Below, in pieces: positions 24,463 through 32,941 of a DNA stretch of 45,249 nucleotides. The stretch comes from CAYFXE01 sp964347035. Its GTDB lineage: Bacteria; Acidobacteriota; Aminicenantia; Aminicenantales; Aminicenantaceae. Both the position numbers and the translations under genes were made by a program. Each line of letters begins with the position of its first letter. The first letter of the stretch is position 1. The stretch lies in the NCBI GenBank assembly GCA_964347035.1, contig CAYFXE010000024.1:1-45249 (forward strand), read 5' to 3'. The notes below the pieces were generated by a model. It was not told the origin of the DNA and did no database searches. It saw only the letters and a list, made by a program, of their open reading frames with translations.

Positions 24463-27003
24463 TTAGACGTAATCCAGCGGGAGGTCCATCATCCTATCAA
24501 ATCGGAGATAGCGGTAAATATCTTTTTCATCGGGCGTGATTTTCTTCTTGAAAATGGAAAAATATTCGTCGGGTTTGGGTAATTTTCCAGAAAGTGCGGC
24601 GATAGCAGCCAGCTCAGCCGAACCCAAGTAGACGCGCGTATTATCTCCTATGCGGTTATCAAAATTGCGCGTGGATGTTGAGAGGACCGTTGTATCAGGC
24701 CTGACTCGGGCTTGGTTTCCCATACACAAGGAACACCCTGGAATCTCGGTCCGGGCTCCCACACCAGCGTAAATAGTATAATATCCTTCCCGGAGGAGCT
24801 GGGCCTTATCCATCTTAGTTGGAGGTGTTAACCAGATGCGTGTGGGAAGGTAGCCTTCTCCCTCGAAAATCTTCCCGGCTGCCCGGAAGTGGCCTATATT
24901 TGTCATACAAGAGCCGATGAATATCTCTTCGATTTTATCTCCAGCCACTTCAGAGAGAAGCTTGACATCATCAGGATCATTGGGGCAAGCCAAGATCGGT
25001 TCTCTGATTTCGGATAGATCGATTTCGAGGACAGCAGCATATTCGGCATTCTCATCCCCACGGAGGAGGAATGGCTTCTCGAGCCAATCCCGACAGGCGT
25101 CAATCCTTCTTTTAAGTGTCGCAGCATCTTCGTACCCTTCATGGATCATCTTCTCCATCAGAGCCACGTCACTCTGGATATACTCGGCCACAGTCTCAAC
25201 ACTCAGAGCGACTGTCCCGGCGGCGGCTGAGCGTTCGGCCGTCGCATCTGTAAGCTCGTAAGCCTGTTCCACAGCGAGACCCGGTAATCCTTCCATTTCT
25301 AGAATCCGTCCGTTGAAGATATTCTTTTTATTTTTTTTCTCGACTGTAAGGAGACCTTCCTTGATGGCAAAATAAGGAATCGCATTCACCACATCTCTTA
25401 AAGTGATACCGTGGTTGAGCTTCCCTTTGAACTTGACCAAGACCGATTCTGGCATGTCTAAAGGCATGAAACCGAGAGCTCCGGCAAAGGCGACAAGTCC
25501 AGAGCCTGCCGGAAAACTTAATCCGGTCGGGAATCTTGTGTGGGAATCTCCACCTGTTCCCAATGTATCCGGGATCAGAAAACGGTTTAACCAAGAATGG
25601 ATCACCCCATCACCAGGTCTCAAGGATACACCCTTACGCTCGGTGATAAATCGAGAGAGCGACGTATGCATCTTGACGTCAGGCGGTTTTGGATAAGCTG
25701 CTGTATGACAGAAAGATTGCATGAAGAGCTCAGCTTGGAATTCCATGCAGGCCAGCTCTTTGAGTTCGTCGGCGGTCATTAAGCCCGTAGTATCCTGTGA
25801 ACCGACCGTGGTCATTTTTGGTTCACAAGCTGTTCCGGGTAGCACGCCTCCCACAGCACAGGCTTTGCCCACGATCTTTTGAGCCAGGGTAAATCCCTGT
25901 CCTTCTCTAGGTGAGGGCCACTCCACCTTAGTAAAAAAATCCGGCTCTTCCATACCTAGGGCTTGGCGGGCTTTTTCGGTCAGAGAACGACCGATGATGA
26001 GGCTAAGGCGGCCGCAGGCTCTGTATTCATCAAGAAGACTGGCGGGTTGGAACTCGAAAGGAGTGATTTTATTTCCGGATTCATCGAGGATCATTTTGGA
26101 ATGGGTATTGACAACGATGACATCTCCTGTTTTCATCTTGGTGACATCACACATGATCGGGAGGCCTCCGGAATCTTCTGTCGTATTGAAAAATATGGGA
26201 GCAATCAGGTTCCCGAGGATGACTCCTCCTCTTCGCTTATTCGGGACGTACGGAATGTCCTCTCCGATGTGCCACATCAGAGAGTTGCAGGCCGATTTTC
26301 GAGATGATCCAGTTCCCACGACATCGCCGACAAAGACCACGCGCTCTCCCCGGTCTCTATACTTTTTGATGGTTTCGATCCCTCCAGGGAACCTTTTCTC
26401 TCCTAGAGAAAGGGCATGGAGCGGGATGTCGGAGCGGCTCCAGGCATGCGGGGCCGGAGACAGATCATCCGTGTTGATTTCGCCTTCGACTTTGTAGACT
26501 CTCAAGGTTAGTTTCTCGGGCAAAGGGGATCTGGATAGAAACCATTCAGCGTTAGCCCAGGAGAGGAGGACTTCTTTCGCCTTCGGATTGGTCTGAGTCA
26601 TCTTTACCACTTCATCAAAGGCACCGTAGACGAGGATGATTTGTTTGATGGCCTCTGCAGACGCCTCAGCCAATTCCTTGTCTTCAAGGAGGTACAACAG
26701 CGGTTCGACGTTATACCCTCCGAGCATGGTTCCCAAGATAAACACGGCATCTTTCTTAGATACGACAGGCGAAGTAACTTCCCCCTTGGCTATCTTGGTC
26801 AGCCATTCTGCCTTGACTTTTGCAGCTGGATCAACACCTGGAGCGATGCGATCTTTAAGAAGTCCAAGAAGAACGTGCTCCTGGCCCTGGGGCGGATGTT
26901 CAAGAAGAGTGCATACTTCTTGAGTTAACTCGGGAGTTAGGGGAGAAGGTGGAATATTTTGCTCTTTTCTCTTGTATTCATGATCAAAATATGATTCCAG
27001 CAT
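24463..27003 (-). CDS. acnB: Aconitate hydratase B
   Basis: An 846-residue bifunctional aconitase of the AcnB type, converting citrate to isocitrate and often also acting on 2-methylisocitrate. The N-terminal HEAT-like domain (SPLTPELTQEVCTLLEHPP) and swivel domain precede the catalytic part, the domain order specific to AcnB. Cluster ligands are visible in FIGSCMTNIGHFRAAG and in IPGCSLCMGNQ (CxxC). The frame extends to 27120, but that extension would translate across the promoter. The ATG at 27003 has GGAG 8 bases upstream and begins MLESYFDHEYK, as in other AcnB proteins. Divergent from isocitrate dehydrogenase, the next enzyme in the pathway. Confidence 0.95.
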   Translation of the reverse strand: MLESYFDHEYKRKEQNIPPSPLTPELTQEVCTLLEHPPQGQEHVLLGLLKDRIAPGVDPAAKVKAEWLTKIAKGEVTSPVVSKKDAVFILGTMLGGYNVEPLLYLLEDKELAEASAEAIKQIILVYGAFDEVVKMTQTNPKAKEVLLSWANAEWFLSRSPLPEKLTLRVYKVEGEINTDDLSPAPHAWSRSDIPLHALSLGEKRFPGGIETIKKYRDRGERVVFVGDVVGTGSSRKSACNSLMWHIGEDIPYVPNKRRGGVILGNLIAPIFFNTTEDSGGLPIMCDVTKMKTGDVIVVNTHSKMILDESGNKITPFEFQPASLLDEYRACGRLSLIIGRSLTEKARQALGMEEPDFFTKVEWPSPREGQGFTLAQKIVGKACAVGGVLPGTACEPKMTTVGSQDTTGLMTADELKELACMEFQAELFMQSFCHTAAYPKPPDVKMHTSLSRFITERKGVSLRPGDGVIHSWLNRFLIPDTLGTGGDSHTRFPTGLSFPAGSGLVAFAGALGFMPLDMPESVLVKFKGKLNHGITLRDVVNAIPYFAIKEGLLTVEKKNKKNIFNGRILEMEGLPGLAVEQAYELTDATAERSAAAGTVALSVETVAEYIQSDVALMEKMIHEGYEDAATLKRRIDACRDWLEKPFLLRGDENAEYAAVLEIDLSEIREPILACPNDPDDVKLLSEVAGDKIEEIFIGSCMTNIGHFRAAGKIFEGEGYLPTRIWLTPPTKMDKAQLLREGYYTIYAGVGARTEIPGCSLCMGNQARVRPDTTVLSTSTRNFDNRIGDNTRVYLGSAELAAIAALSGKLPKPDEYFSIFKKKITPDEKDIYRYLRFDRMMDLPLDYV

Positions 27004-27040
27004 GTTTATTTCTCCGATGACTTGGTTTTTTCCTTTATAG

Positions 27041-27069
27041 TGTATAAAATCTTTACTGATTTTTGTCAA
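27041..27069 (-). promoter_or_regulatory. Promoter of acnB
   Basis: On the minus strand a perfect TTGACA (27064-27069), a 17-base spacer and TATACA (27041-27046) lie 37 bases before the acnB start. Confidence 0.55.
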
Positions 27070-27104
27070 AAAATTTGTCACGGAAATTTTATCGCGATAT
27101 TGAG

Positions 27105-27132
27105 TTGATTTTATGTTCAAAAAAAATATAAT
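27105..27132 (+). promoter_or_regulatory. Promoter of the isocitrate dehydrogenase gene
   Basis: TTGATT (27105-27110), a 16-base spacer and a perfect TATAAT (27127-27132) precede the gene by 38 bases. AAGGAG at 27158-27163 is the ribosome-binding site. The acnB promoter faces the opposite way about 35 bases to the left. Confidence 0.55.
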
Positions 27133-27170
27133 ATTTTATTCATTATTTCATACCCTGAAGGAGTTTTATT

Positions 27171-28359
27171 ATGGATACTTCCACTATAGATAGAGCAAAG
27201 GAATATTTCGGTCAAATCGTCGAGGAACAGCTCAAACGAGTCGAAGAGTTGAAGAAAGAGGCGGACTGGATCGATTATTCTCAGGTCAAACCCATCATCA
27301 TCGGCATAATCGGTGGTGACGGTATCGGACCCTACATCGCGGCCGAGGCACGCAGAGTTTTGGAATTTATCCTGGCCGAAGAGCTGAAGCAGGGAAAGGT
27401 CGAATTCCGTGATATCGAAGGCTTGACCATCGAGAATCGAGCCGAGCACAACAAAGCCATCCCGGATGATGTTTTAGAGGAAATCAAGAAGAGTCATGTC
27501 ACGCTCAAAGGCCCGACCACAACACCCAGAAAGGGAGACCCCTGGCCGAACATCGAAAGCGCCAATGTGGCCATGCGCCGTTATCTTGATCTTTTTGCCA
27601 ACGTCAGGCCGGTCAAAGTGCCCAAAGAGGGTATCGATTGGATGTTCTTTCGAGAGAATACCGAGGGAGCCTACATCATGGGAAGTAAAGGTCTCCATGT
27701 GAGTGACGACCTGGCTATGGATTTCAAGGTGATCACCACTCAAGGGGCTGAGCGGATCATCCGATTAGCTTTCGAGTATGCCAGGAAAAACAAAATCAAC
27801 AAAGTCACGATCGTCACCAAGGCTAATGTGGTCAAGACGTCTGATGGGAAATTCCTGGATATCGGTTATAGGATTGCCAAGGAATACCCGGAAATCGAGT
27901 GTGACGATTGGTATATCGACATCATGACGGCCAAGCTGGTGGACCCCAAGCGGAGGACACAATTCAAAGTCATGGTCCTCCCCAATCTCTACGGGGATAT
28001 CTTGACTGACGAAGCGGCTGAATTCCAGGGAGGCGTGGGGACAGCGGGCAGCGCCAACATCGGGAAAAGATACGGGATGTTTGAAGCGATTCATGGCTCT
28101 GCTCCTCGTATGGTCAGAGAAGGGCGAGCCAAGTATGCGGATCCCTCCAGCCTGATCCGGTCGGCTGTTTTTCTCGTCAACCATATCGGCTATCCCGACA
28201 GAAGCAAAAACCTTGAGATGGCCCTAGACGTCTGTGGTCAATATGAAAAGAAGCTGTCCATAACGGGAAGAGACACCGGAGCCACAGGTACCGAATTTGC
28301 AGATTATCTGATGGAAACTCTTCAGGATCCGAACCTGAAGGAGAAATGGGAAGGATATC
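27171..28359 (+). CDS. icd: Isocitrate/isopropylmalate dehydrogenase family protein (3' end in gap)
   Basis: A beta-decarboxylating dehydrogenase of at least 396 residues, most likely isocitrate dehydrogenase. The substrate loop IESANVAMRRYLDLFANVRP has Ser130, Asn132, Arg136 and Arg146, the Ser/Asn pair that distinguishes isocitrate from isopropylmalate enzymes. Lys217 and the metal aspartates in PNLYGDILTDEAAE (Asp276, Asp280) are present. The cofactor loop reads HGSAPRM, so the positions that are Lys-Tyr in NADP enzymes and Asp-Ile in NAD enzymes are Arg-Met. About 40 charged residues precede the first beta strand. Coding sequence runs into the gap at 28360-28371; the stop is probably inside it, since the sequence after the gap reads as a promoter region. 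Genome context with acnB and mdh supports the role. Confidence 0.88.
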
Positions 28360-28371
28360 NNNNNNNNNNNN
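28360..28371. other. Assembly gap (12 N) at the 3' end of icd
   Basis: The gap follows the icd codons for KWEGY. The first bases after it continue open by chance in two plus-strand frames, but no conserved protein sequence can be read there. Confidence 0.85.
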
Positions 28372-28386
28372 TGTTCGTTATCTTTC

Positions 28387-28415
28387 TTGACTCTAGAGAT
28401 GATATGGATTATATT
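28387..28415 (+). promoter_or_regulatory. Promoter of the mdh-fumarase-sucCD operon
   Basis: TTGACT (28387-28392), a 17-base spacer and TATATT (28410-28415) lie directly after the gap, about 115 bases before mdh. The predicted leader contains a perfect palindrome at 28442-28454. Confidence 0.5.
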
Positions 28416-28441
28416 CAGCACGAACATTTTCGCACCATCCA

Positions 28442-28454
28442 TTGCCTTAGGCAA
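28442..28454. promoter_or_regulatory. Palindrome in the mdh leader
   Basis: TTGCCTTAGGCAA is a perfect inverted repeat of 6 bases per arm around a single T. It lies just downstream of the predicted transcription start and could be an operator or a small hairpin. Confidence 0.3.
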
Positions 28455-28530
28455 AAGAGGCGGACGGAAGAAAGATTCAAAAAATCTGCTTAATTATTGT
28501 CACAAAAATATTTAAGAGGAGGTATTATAA

Positions 28531-29457
28531 ATGAGGAATAAAATAACTGTCATCGGAGCTGGCCACGTGGGAGAAGTGACTGCCTTCAAGCTTGCTGAAC
28601 AGGAACTGGGAGATGTGGTTCTTCTCGACATCATCGAAGATATGCCCATAGGAAAAGGTTTGGACATGCGCGAAGGCGGTCCGGTCGGTAAATACGACTC
28701 TGCCATCACTGGGACGAACTCTTATGCTGACACAGCCAACTCCGATATTGTCGTCATCACAGCAGGAATCCCGAGAAAGCCAGGAATGAGCCGTGATGAA
28801 TTGGTCGGAACGAATTTCGGTATCGTCAAATCTGTCACGGAGAGTGTTATCGAATACTCTCCGAACGCAATGTTACTCGTTGTCTCTAATCCCCTCGATG
28901 CCATGGTTTATACGGCCTATAAAGTCAGCGGCTTTCCGAAGAACAGAGTCTTCGGGATGGCAGGTATCCTCGATACGACACGCTTCCGGGCCTTCATCTC
29001 GATGGAAATCAACGTGTCTGTGGAGAGCATCCAAGCACTCGTTCTCGGAGGGCACGGAGATACCATGGTGCCGATTGCCCGATACACCACGGTTGCGGGT
29101 ATTCCCCTGAGTCATTTTATTCCAGAAGATAGGATCGAAGCTATTATCGAACGAACAAGGAAGGGTGGCGGTGAGATCGTCAAGTACCTCAAAACTGGAA
29201 GCGCTTATTACGCACCATCTTTAGCTGTCGCCGAGATGGTCGAGTCCATCGTCAAGGACAAGAAAAAAATACTCCCTTGTGCCGCCTATCTTGAAGGTGA
29301 GTACGGTATCAATGATCTCTACTTCGGTGTTCCTATTAAATTAGGGGCCAACGGTGTGGAAGAGATTATACAGATTGACCTGACCGACGAGGAAAAAGAA
29401 GCCATTAAACAATCGGAAGCTGCTGTCCGCAGCGTCATTGACATCCTCGAATTCTAA
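28531..29457 (+). CDS. mdh: Malate dehydrogenase (LDH/MDH superfamily)
   Basis: A 308-residue NAD-dependent dehydrogenase interconverting malate and oxaloacetate. The Rossmann motif GAGHVGEV (residues 9-16) is followed by Asp33 at the end of the second strand, the residue that selects NAD over NADP. Substrate residues are Arg82 and Arg88 in the loop PRKPGMSRDE (two arginines fit malate rather than lactate), Asp148 and Arg151, with catalytic His175 in GGHGDTMVP. It has AGGAGG 8 bases before the ATG, its own promoter, and is followed after 6 bases by the fumarase beta gene, the preceding step in the cycle. Confidence 0.95.
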   Translation: MRNKITVIGAGHVGEVTAFKLAEQELGDVVLLDIIEDMPIGKGLDMREGGPVGKYDSAITGTNSYADTANSDIVVITAGIPRKPGMSRDELVGTNFGIVKSVTESVIEYSPNAMLLVVSNPLDAMVYTAYKVSGFPKNRVFGMAGILDTTRFRAFISMEINVSVESIQALVLGGHGDTMVPIARYTTVAGIPLSHFIPEDRIEAIIERTRKGGGEIVKYLKTGSAYYAPSLAVAEMVESIVKDKKKILPCAAYLEGEYGINDLYFGVPIKLGANGVEEIIQIDLTDEEKEAIKQSEAAVRSVIDILEF

Positions 29458-29463
29458 AAAGAA

Positions 29464-30015
29464 ATGGCTGAACATAGGATTGAAACTCCAGTTACCGATG
29501 AAGTGATTGCCGAGATGCGGGCCGGAGACAGGGTGTTCATCACTGGATATTTGTACACAGGGCGCGATTCGGCTCACAAGAAACTCATAGAACTCGTCAA
29601 CGAGGGAAAAGAGCTTCCTATAGACGTCAAAGGACAGTTCATGTATTATGTCGGGCCTACTCCTGCTCGTCCAGGAAAGCCCATCGGTTCTGCTGGGCCC
29701 ACCACAAGCTACAGGATGGACTCCTTCGCTCCCACGCTGCATGCCTTGGGATTGAAAGGGACGATTGGTAAAGGCTCGCGCAGCGAAGAAGTCAAAGAAT
29801 CTCTGAAACAGTATAAATCAGTTTATCTGGCTGCTGTCGGTGGTGCCGGAGCGCTGATTTCCAAAAGCATCGAGGAATCTGAGGTCATCGCCTATCCAGA
29901 ACTCGGTCCTGAAGCCATTCGAAAGGTTAAGGTCAGGGATTTTCCCTGCATCGTTATCAACGATATGTACGGTGGAGACCTGTATCAGGAAGGAAAAGAG
30001 AAGTTCCAGAGATAG
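29464..30015 (+). CDS. Fumarate hydratase class I, beta (C-terminal) subunit
   Basis: A 183-residue protein matching the beta subunit of two-subunit, iron-sulfur class I fumarases and L-tartrate dehydratases. Recognisable segments are LRAGDRVF-like MRAGDRVFITGYLYTGRD, YYVGPTPARPG, SAGPTTSYRMDSFAP, KGTIGKGS and AVGGAGAL. This subunit forms the swivelling domain; the alpha subunit, which carries the 4Fe-4S cluster, is not encoded in this window, so it must lie elsewhere. Position 6 bases after mdh supports fumarase over tartrate dehydratase. A 117-base spacer separates it from sucC. Confidence 0.9.
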   Translation: MAEHRIETPVTDEVIAEMRAGDRVFITGYLYTGRDSAHKKLIELVNEGKELPIDVKGQFMYYVGPTPARPGKPIGSAGPTTSYRMDSFAPTLHALGLKGTIGKGSRSEEVKESLKQYKSVYLAAVGGAGALISKSIEESEVIAYPELGPEAIRKVKVRDFPCIVINDMYGGDLYQEGKEKFQR

Positions 30016-30132
30016 AAAAGGAAACATTATCCGAGATAAAGACTTTCTTTAATCCCAACTCTTCCGTCCAAAGCATGGGAAATATCTGGAACGAACCCGG
30101 TAGAAAAGTCATCCTACTTAAGGGAAGAACAA

Positions 30133-31315
30133 ATGAAAATTCATGAGTACCAAGCCAAACAAATCCTTAACAAGTATGGTGTGCGCATTCCAGAAGGGGA
30201 AGTAGCGGACACTGCAGACAGAGCTCGTGAAATCGCCGAAAACATCGGGCCTAAGGTTGTTCTTAAGGCTCAAGTTCATGCCGGAGGACGAGGCAAAGGT
30301 GGAGGCATCAAAATCGCCAACAATCCTCAAGAAGCGGAGATGTTGGCTCAACACATGCTCGNNNNNNNNNNGAATGACGCTGGTCACCCACCAAACAGGT
30401 CCTGAGGGTAAGCTGGTCAGTCGAATCCTGGTTGAAGAAGCTCTGGATATCGCTCAGGAGCTTTACCTGGGAATCGTCGTCGATAGAGCTAAAGAAGCTC
30501 CTGTTGTTATGGCTTCTTCGGAAGGTGGTGTCGAGATAGAAAAAGTTGCAGCCGAAACACCAGAGCTCATATTCAAGGAGTATGTCAATCCAGCCACCGG
30601 CTTTTTGGAATTCCAAGCCAGAAAGCTGGCATTCCGACTTGGGCTTGAAGGAGAGACGTTCAAACAGGCTGTCAAGTTTATCCTGAGCCTTTACAAGGCG
30701 TTCGAAGCCACGGATGCGTCGCTTGCCGAAATCAATCCTTTGTTGATTACCAAAGAGGGAATGGTCCTGGCCCTGGATGCGAAGATGAATTTCGATGATA
30801 ATGCCCTGCCCCGCCATCGCGACATAATGGAAATGAGAGATCTGGATGAGGAAGACCCTCTGGAGGTCGAGGCTTCAAAATTCAATCTGAACTACATCAA
30901 GCTTGACGGAAATGTGGGGTGCATGGTCAACGGTGCCGGTTTGGCCATGGCCACGATGGACATCATCATGCATTCTGGAGGGATGCCAGCCAATTTTCTT
31001 GATGTGGGAGGCGGTGTCTCTGAGGAGGCGGTGAAGAATGCCTTCAAGATTCTCGTCTCTGATGCCGATGTCAAGGCCGCTCTGATCAATATCTTCGGTG
31101 GCATCGTCCGCTGCGATCTCGTAGCCAACGGGATCGTCAAGGCTGCCCAGGAAATCGGTCTCAATGTTCCGATGGTGGTCAGGCTGGAAGGAACGAATGT
31201 TGATCAGGGAAAAAAGATCTTGGAGGATTCGGGATTGGCGTTTTATCCGGCAGGAAGCATGAGAGAGGCTGCCGAAAAAGTGGTTCCCCTAGCCAAGGAT
31301 CGGGAAAGGAGCTAG
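30133..31315 (+). CDS. sucC: Succinyl-CoA synthetase (ADP-forming), beta subunit
   Basis: The ATP-grasp beta subunit of succinyl-CoA synthetase, about 390 residues. It starts with the family N-terminus KIHEYQAKQILNKYGV and has the nucleotide-binding VHAGGRGKGGGIK, then LVTHQTGPEGK, AEINPLL and GCMVNGAGLAMATMD and INIFGGIVRCD near the C-terminus. A 10-N gap at 30362-30371 interrupts the gene. Deleting the Ns yields CTC GGA ATG ACG and the exact family sequence MLGMTLVTHQTG, so the gene is intact. It is followed after 3 bases by sucD and carries out substrate-level phosphorylation, receiving succinyl-CoA also from methylmalonyl-CoA mutase. Confidence 0.95.
30362..30371. other. Assembly gap (10 N) in sucC, apparently of zero length
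   Basis: Joining the flanks directly gives CTCG+GAATG, which restores both frame and the conserved LGMTLVTHQ sequence with no missing residues. Confidence 0.85.
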
Positions 31316-31318
31316 ACG

Positions 31319-32188
31319 GTGAGTATTCTTGTAGACGAGAAAACACGCGTGGTGATTCAAGGGATCACAGGTGGAGAAGGGACGTTTCACACCCGGAGAA
31401 TGCAGGAGTACGGGAGCCAAGTTGTGGCCGGAGTCACTCCGGGCAAAGGAGGGCAGACTCACCTTGACGTTCCTGTTTTCAATTCTGTCTCTGAGGCTGT
31501 CGAAAAAGAAGGAGCGAACGCCTCGGCTATCTTTGTTCCTGCCTTCTTCGCTGCTGATGCCATTATGGAGGCGGCCGATGCTGGTGTCCGACTCGTGGTC
31601 TGTATCACTGAGGGAATTCCGACCTTTGACATGATCAAGGTTAAGCAATTCCTCAAAGAGAAAGATTGCGGTCTTATCGGACCTAACACACCAGGCATTA
31701 TATCTCCAGGGAAGTGCAAAATCGGGATCATGCCTGGCCATATACACAAGCCAGGTCAGATCGGGATTATCTCTCGCTCCGGAACGCTGACTTACGAGGC
31801 AGTCGATCAGGTTACCCAGCTTGGTTATGGTCAGTCCACAGCCGTCGGAATCGGTGGCGATCCCATCATCGGTTACTCGTTCACAGATCTCCTCCAGTTT
31901 TTTAAGGAGGATGATGATACTGAGGCTGTGATCATGATCGGGGAGATCGGAGGGACAACCGAGGAAGAAGCCGCCGAATACATCGAGAAAGAGTTCGAAA
32001 AACCCGTGGTCAGTTTCATTGCCGGCCAGACGGCTCCTCCTGGAAGGAGAATGGGCCACGCCGGGGCCATCATCGCTGGAGGAAAAGGCACTGCCATGGA
32101 AAAGATGGAAGCGCTTGAGAAGGCAGGCGTGTTCGTCGCCAAGAGCCCAGCCGAAATCGGGCAGAAAGTGAAAGAGGCTCTGGGTTAA
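31319..32188 (+). CDS. sucD: Succinyl-CoA synthetase (ADP-forming), alpha subunit
   Basis: A 289-residue CoA-binding subunit that carries the phosphohistidine intermediate. The CoA-binding N-terminus includes GITGGEGTFHTRRM and GVTPGKGG; the active-site histidine is His247 in GRRMGHAGAIIAGG. Length is standard. Translation begins with GTG at 31319, three bases after the sucC stop, with AAAGGAG lying within the end of sucC. Together with sucC it forms the complete enzyme. Confidence 0.96.
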   Translation: MSILVDEKTRVVIQGITGGEGTFHTRRMQEYGSQVVAGVTPGKGGQTHLDVPVFNSVSEAVEKEGANASAIFVPAFFAADAIMEAADAGVRLVVCITEGIPTFDMIKVKQFLKEKDCGLIGPNTPGIISPGKCKIGIMPGHIHKPGQIGIISRSGTLTYEAVDQVTQLGYGQSTAVGIGGDPIIGYSFTDLLQFFKEDDDTEAVIMIGEIGGTTEEEAAEYIEKEFEKPVVSFIAGQTAPPGRRMGHAGAIIAGGKGTAMEKMEALEKAGVFVAKSPAEIGQKVKEALG

Positions 32189-32232
32189 CCCAGATTAGAC
32201 CTGGCAAGGATAAATATGGAGGATTCCTTTTC

Positions 32233-32925
32233 ATGTCCAAACGGATAAAAGTTGATCTTCACACCCACACCTCTGAAGGGCCCACCGAAAAAATCAGCTA
32301 TAATGCCTTCCAGTTGATAGATAAGGCAAGCGAAGATGGATTCGATGTCCTGGCTATCACCAATCATGGCACAATCACCTATAACAGAAAATTGGCTGAT
32401 TATGCCAGTCAAAAGGGAATCCTGCTCATTCCTGGAATGGAAGCTGAATTTTCGGGTAGACATGTTCTGGTCTTAAATCCTGGATTCAAAAAAGTCCCCT
32501 CAGGATTGTCTCTAGAGGATTTGGCAAAGTTTAGGAGCCCCGCATCTCTCATCATCGCGCCTCATCCTTTCTTTCCCAGTTCCGCGTCGTTGAGGTCAGA
32601 GCTCTATTCGTATCTTTCTGTTTTCGATGCGATCGAGTTTTCCCACTACTACAACCATTTAGTAAACAGTAATAAAAAAGCCGTCCGGGTTGCCCATGAG
32701 GCAAGGCTACCCATGATCGGTAACTCAGACTGCCATATGCTTTGGCAATTGGGCACGACCTATTCTCTGGTTGAAGCGGAAAAAAATATTCATTCTGTCC
32801 TGGATGCTGTGAAAAGAGGGCGAGTCGAAATTAGGACAGCTCCTCTTTCATTGCTGTCCATGGGTCGAGTTGCCCTGCGTCTTATCTGGATGAGAAGGAC
32901 ATATCCTTTTTTAAGTAAAACCTGA
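32233..32925 (+). CDS. PHP domain phosphoesterase-like protein
   Basis: A 230-residue metal-dependent phosphoesterase-like protein of the PHP superfamily. Metal-binding motifs are visible in order: VDLHTHTSEGP near the N-terminus (HTH), AITNHGT, PGMEAEF, APHPFF and GNSDCHMLWQLG. The set is enough for a two- or three-metal centre. Members hydrolyse phosphate esters or nucleotides; the substrate here is unknown. It lacks a polymerase or other extra domain. A GGAGG lies 10 bases before the ATG, and the gene follows sucD by 44 bases, so it may be the last gene of that operon. Confidence 0.85.
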   Translation: MSKRIKVDLHTHTSEGPTEKISYNAFQLIDKASEDGFDVLAITNHGTITYNRKLADYASQKGILLIPGMEAEFSGRHVLVLNPGFKKVPSGLSLEDLAKFRSPASLIIAPHPFFPSSASLRSELYSYLSVFDAIEFSHYYNHLVNSNKKAVRVAHEARLPMIGNSDCHMLWQLGTTYSLVEAEKNIHSVLDAVKRGRVEIRTAPLSLLSMGRVALRLIWMRRTYPFLSKT

Positions 32926-32941
32926 GTTCGTTATTTTCCCT

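Noticed and set aside
27004..27120. N-terminal extension of acnB
   Set aside because: It would translate across a TTGACA-17-TATACA promoter; the ATG at 27003 has a ribosome-binding site and matches the family start.
28372..28493. Continuation of icd after the gap
   Set aside because: The residues read after the gap do not resemble the family C-terminus, and the same bases contain a well-spaced promoter.
31289..32059. 256-codon open frame on the minus strand
   Set aside because: It is antisense to sucD, which is certain; the frame is a shadow of codon usage.
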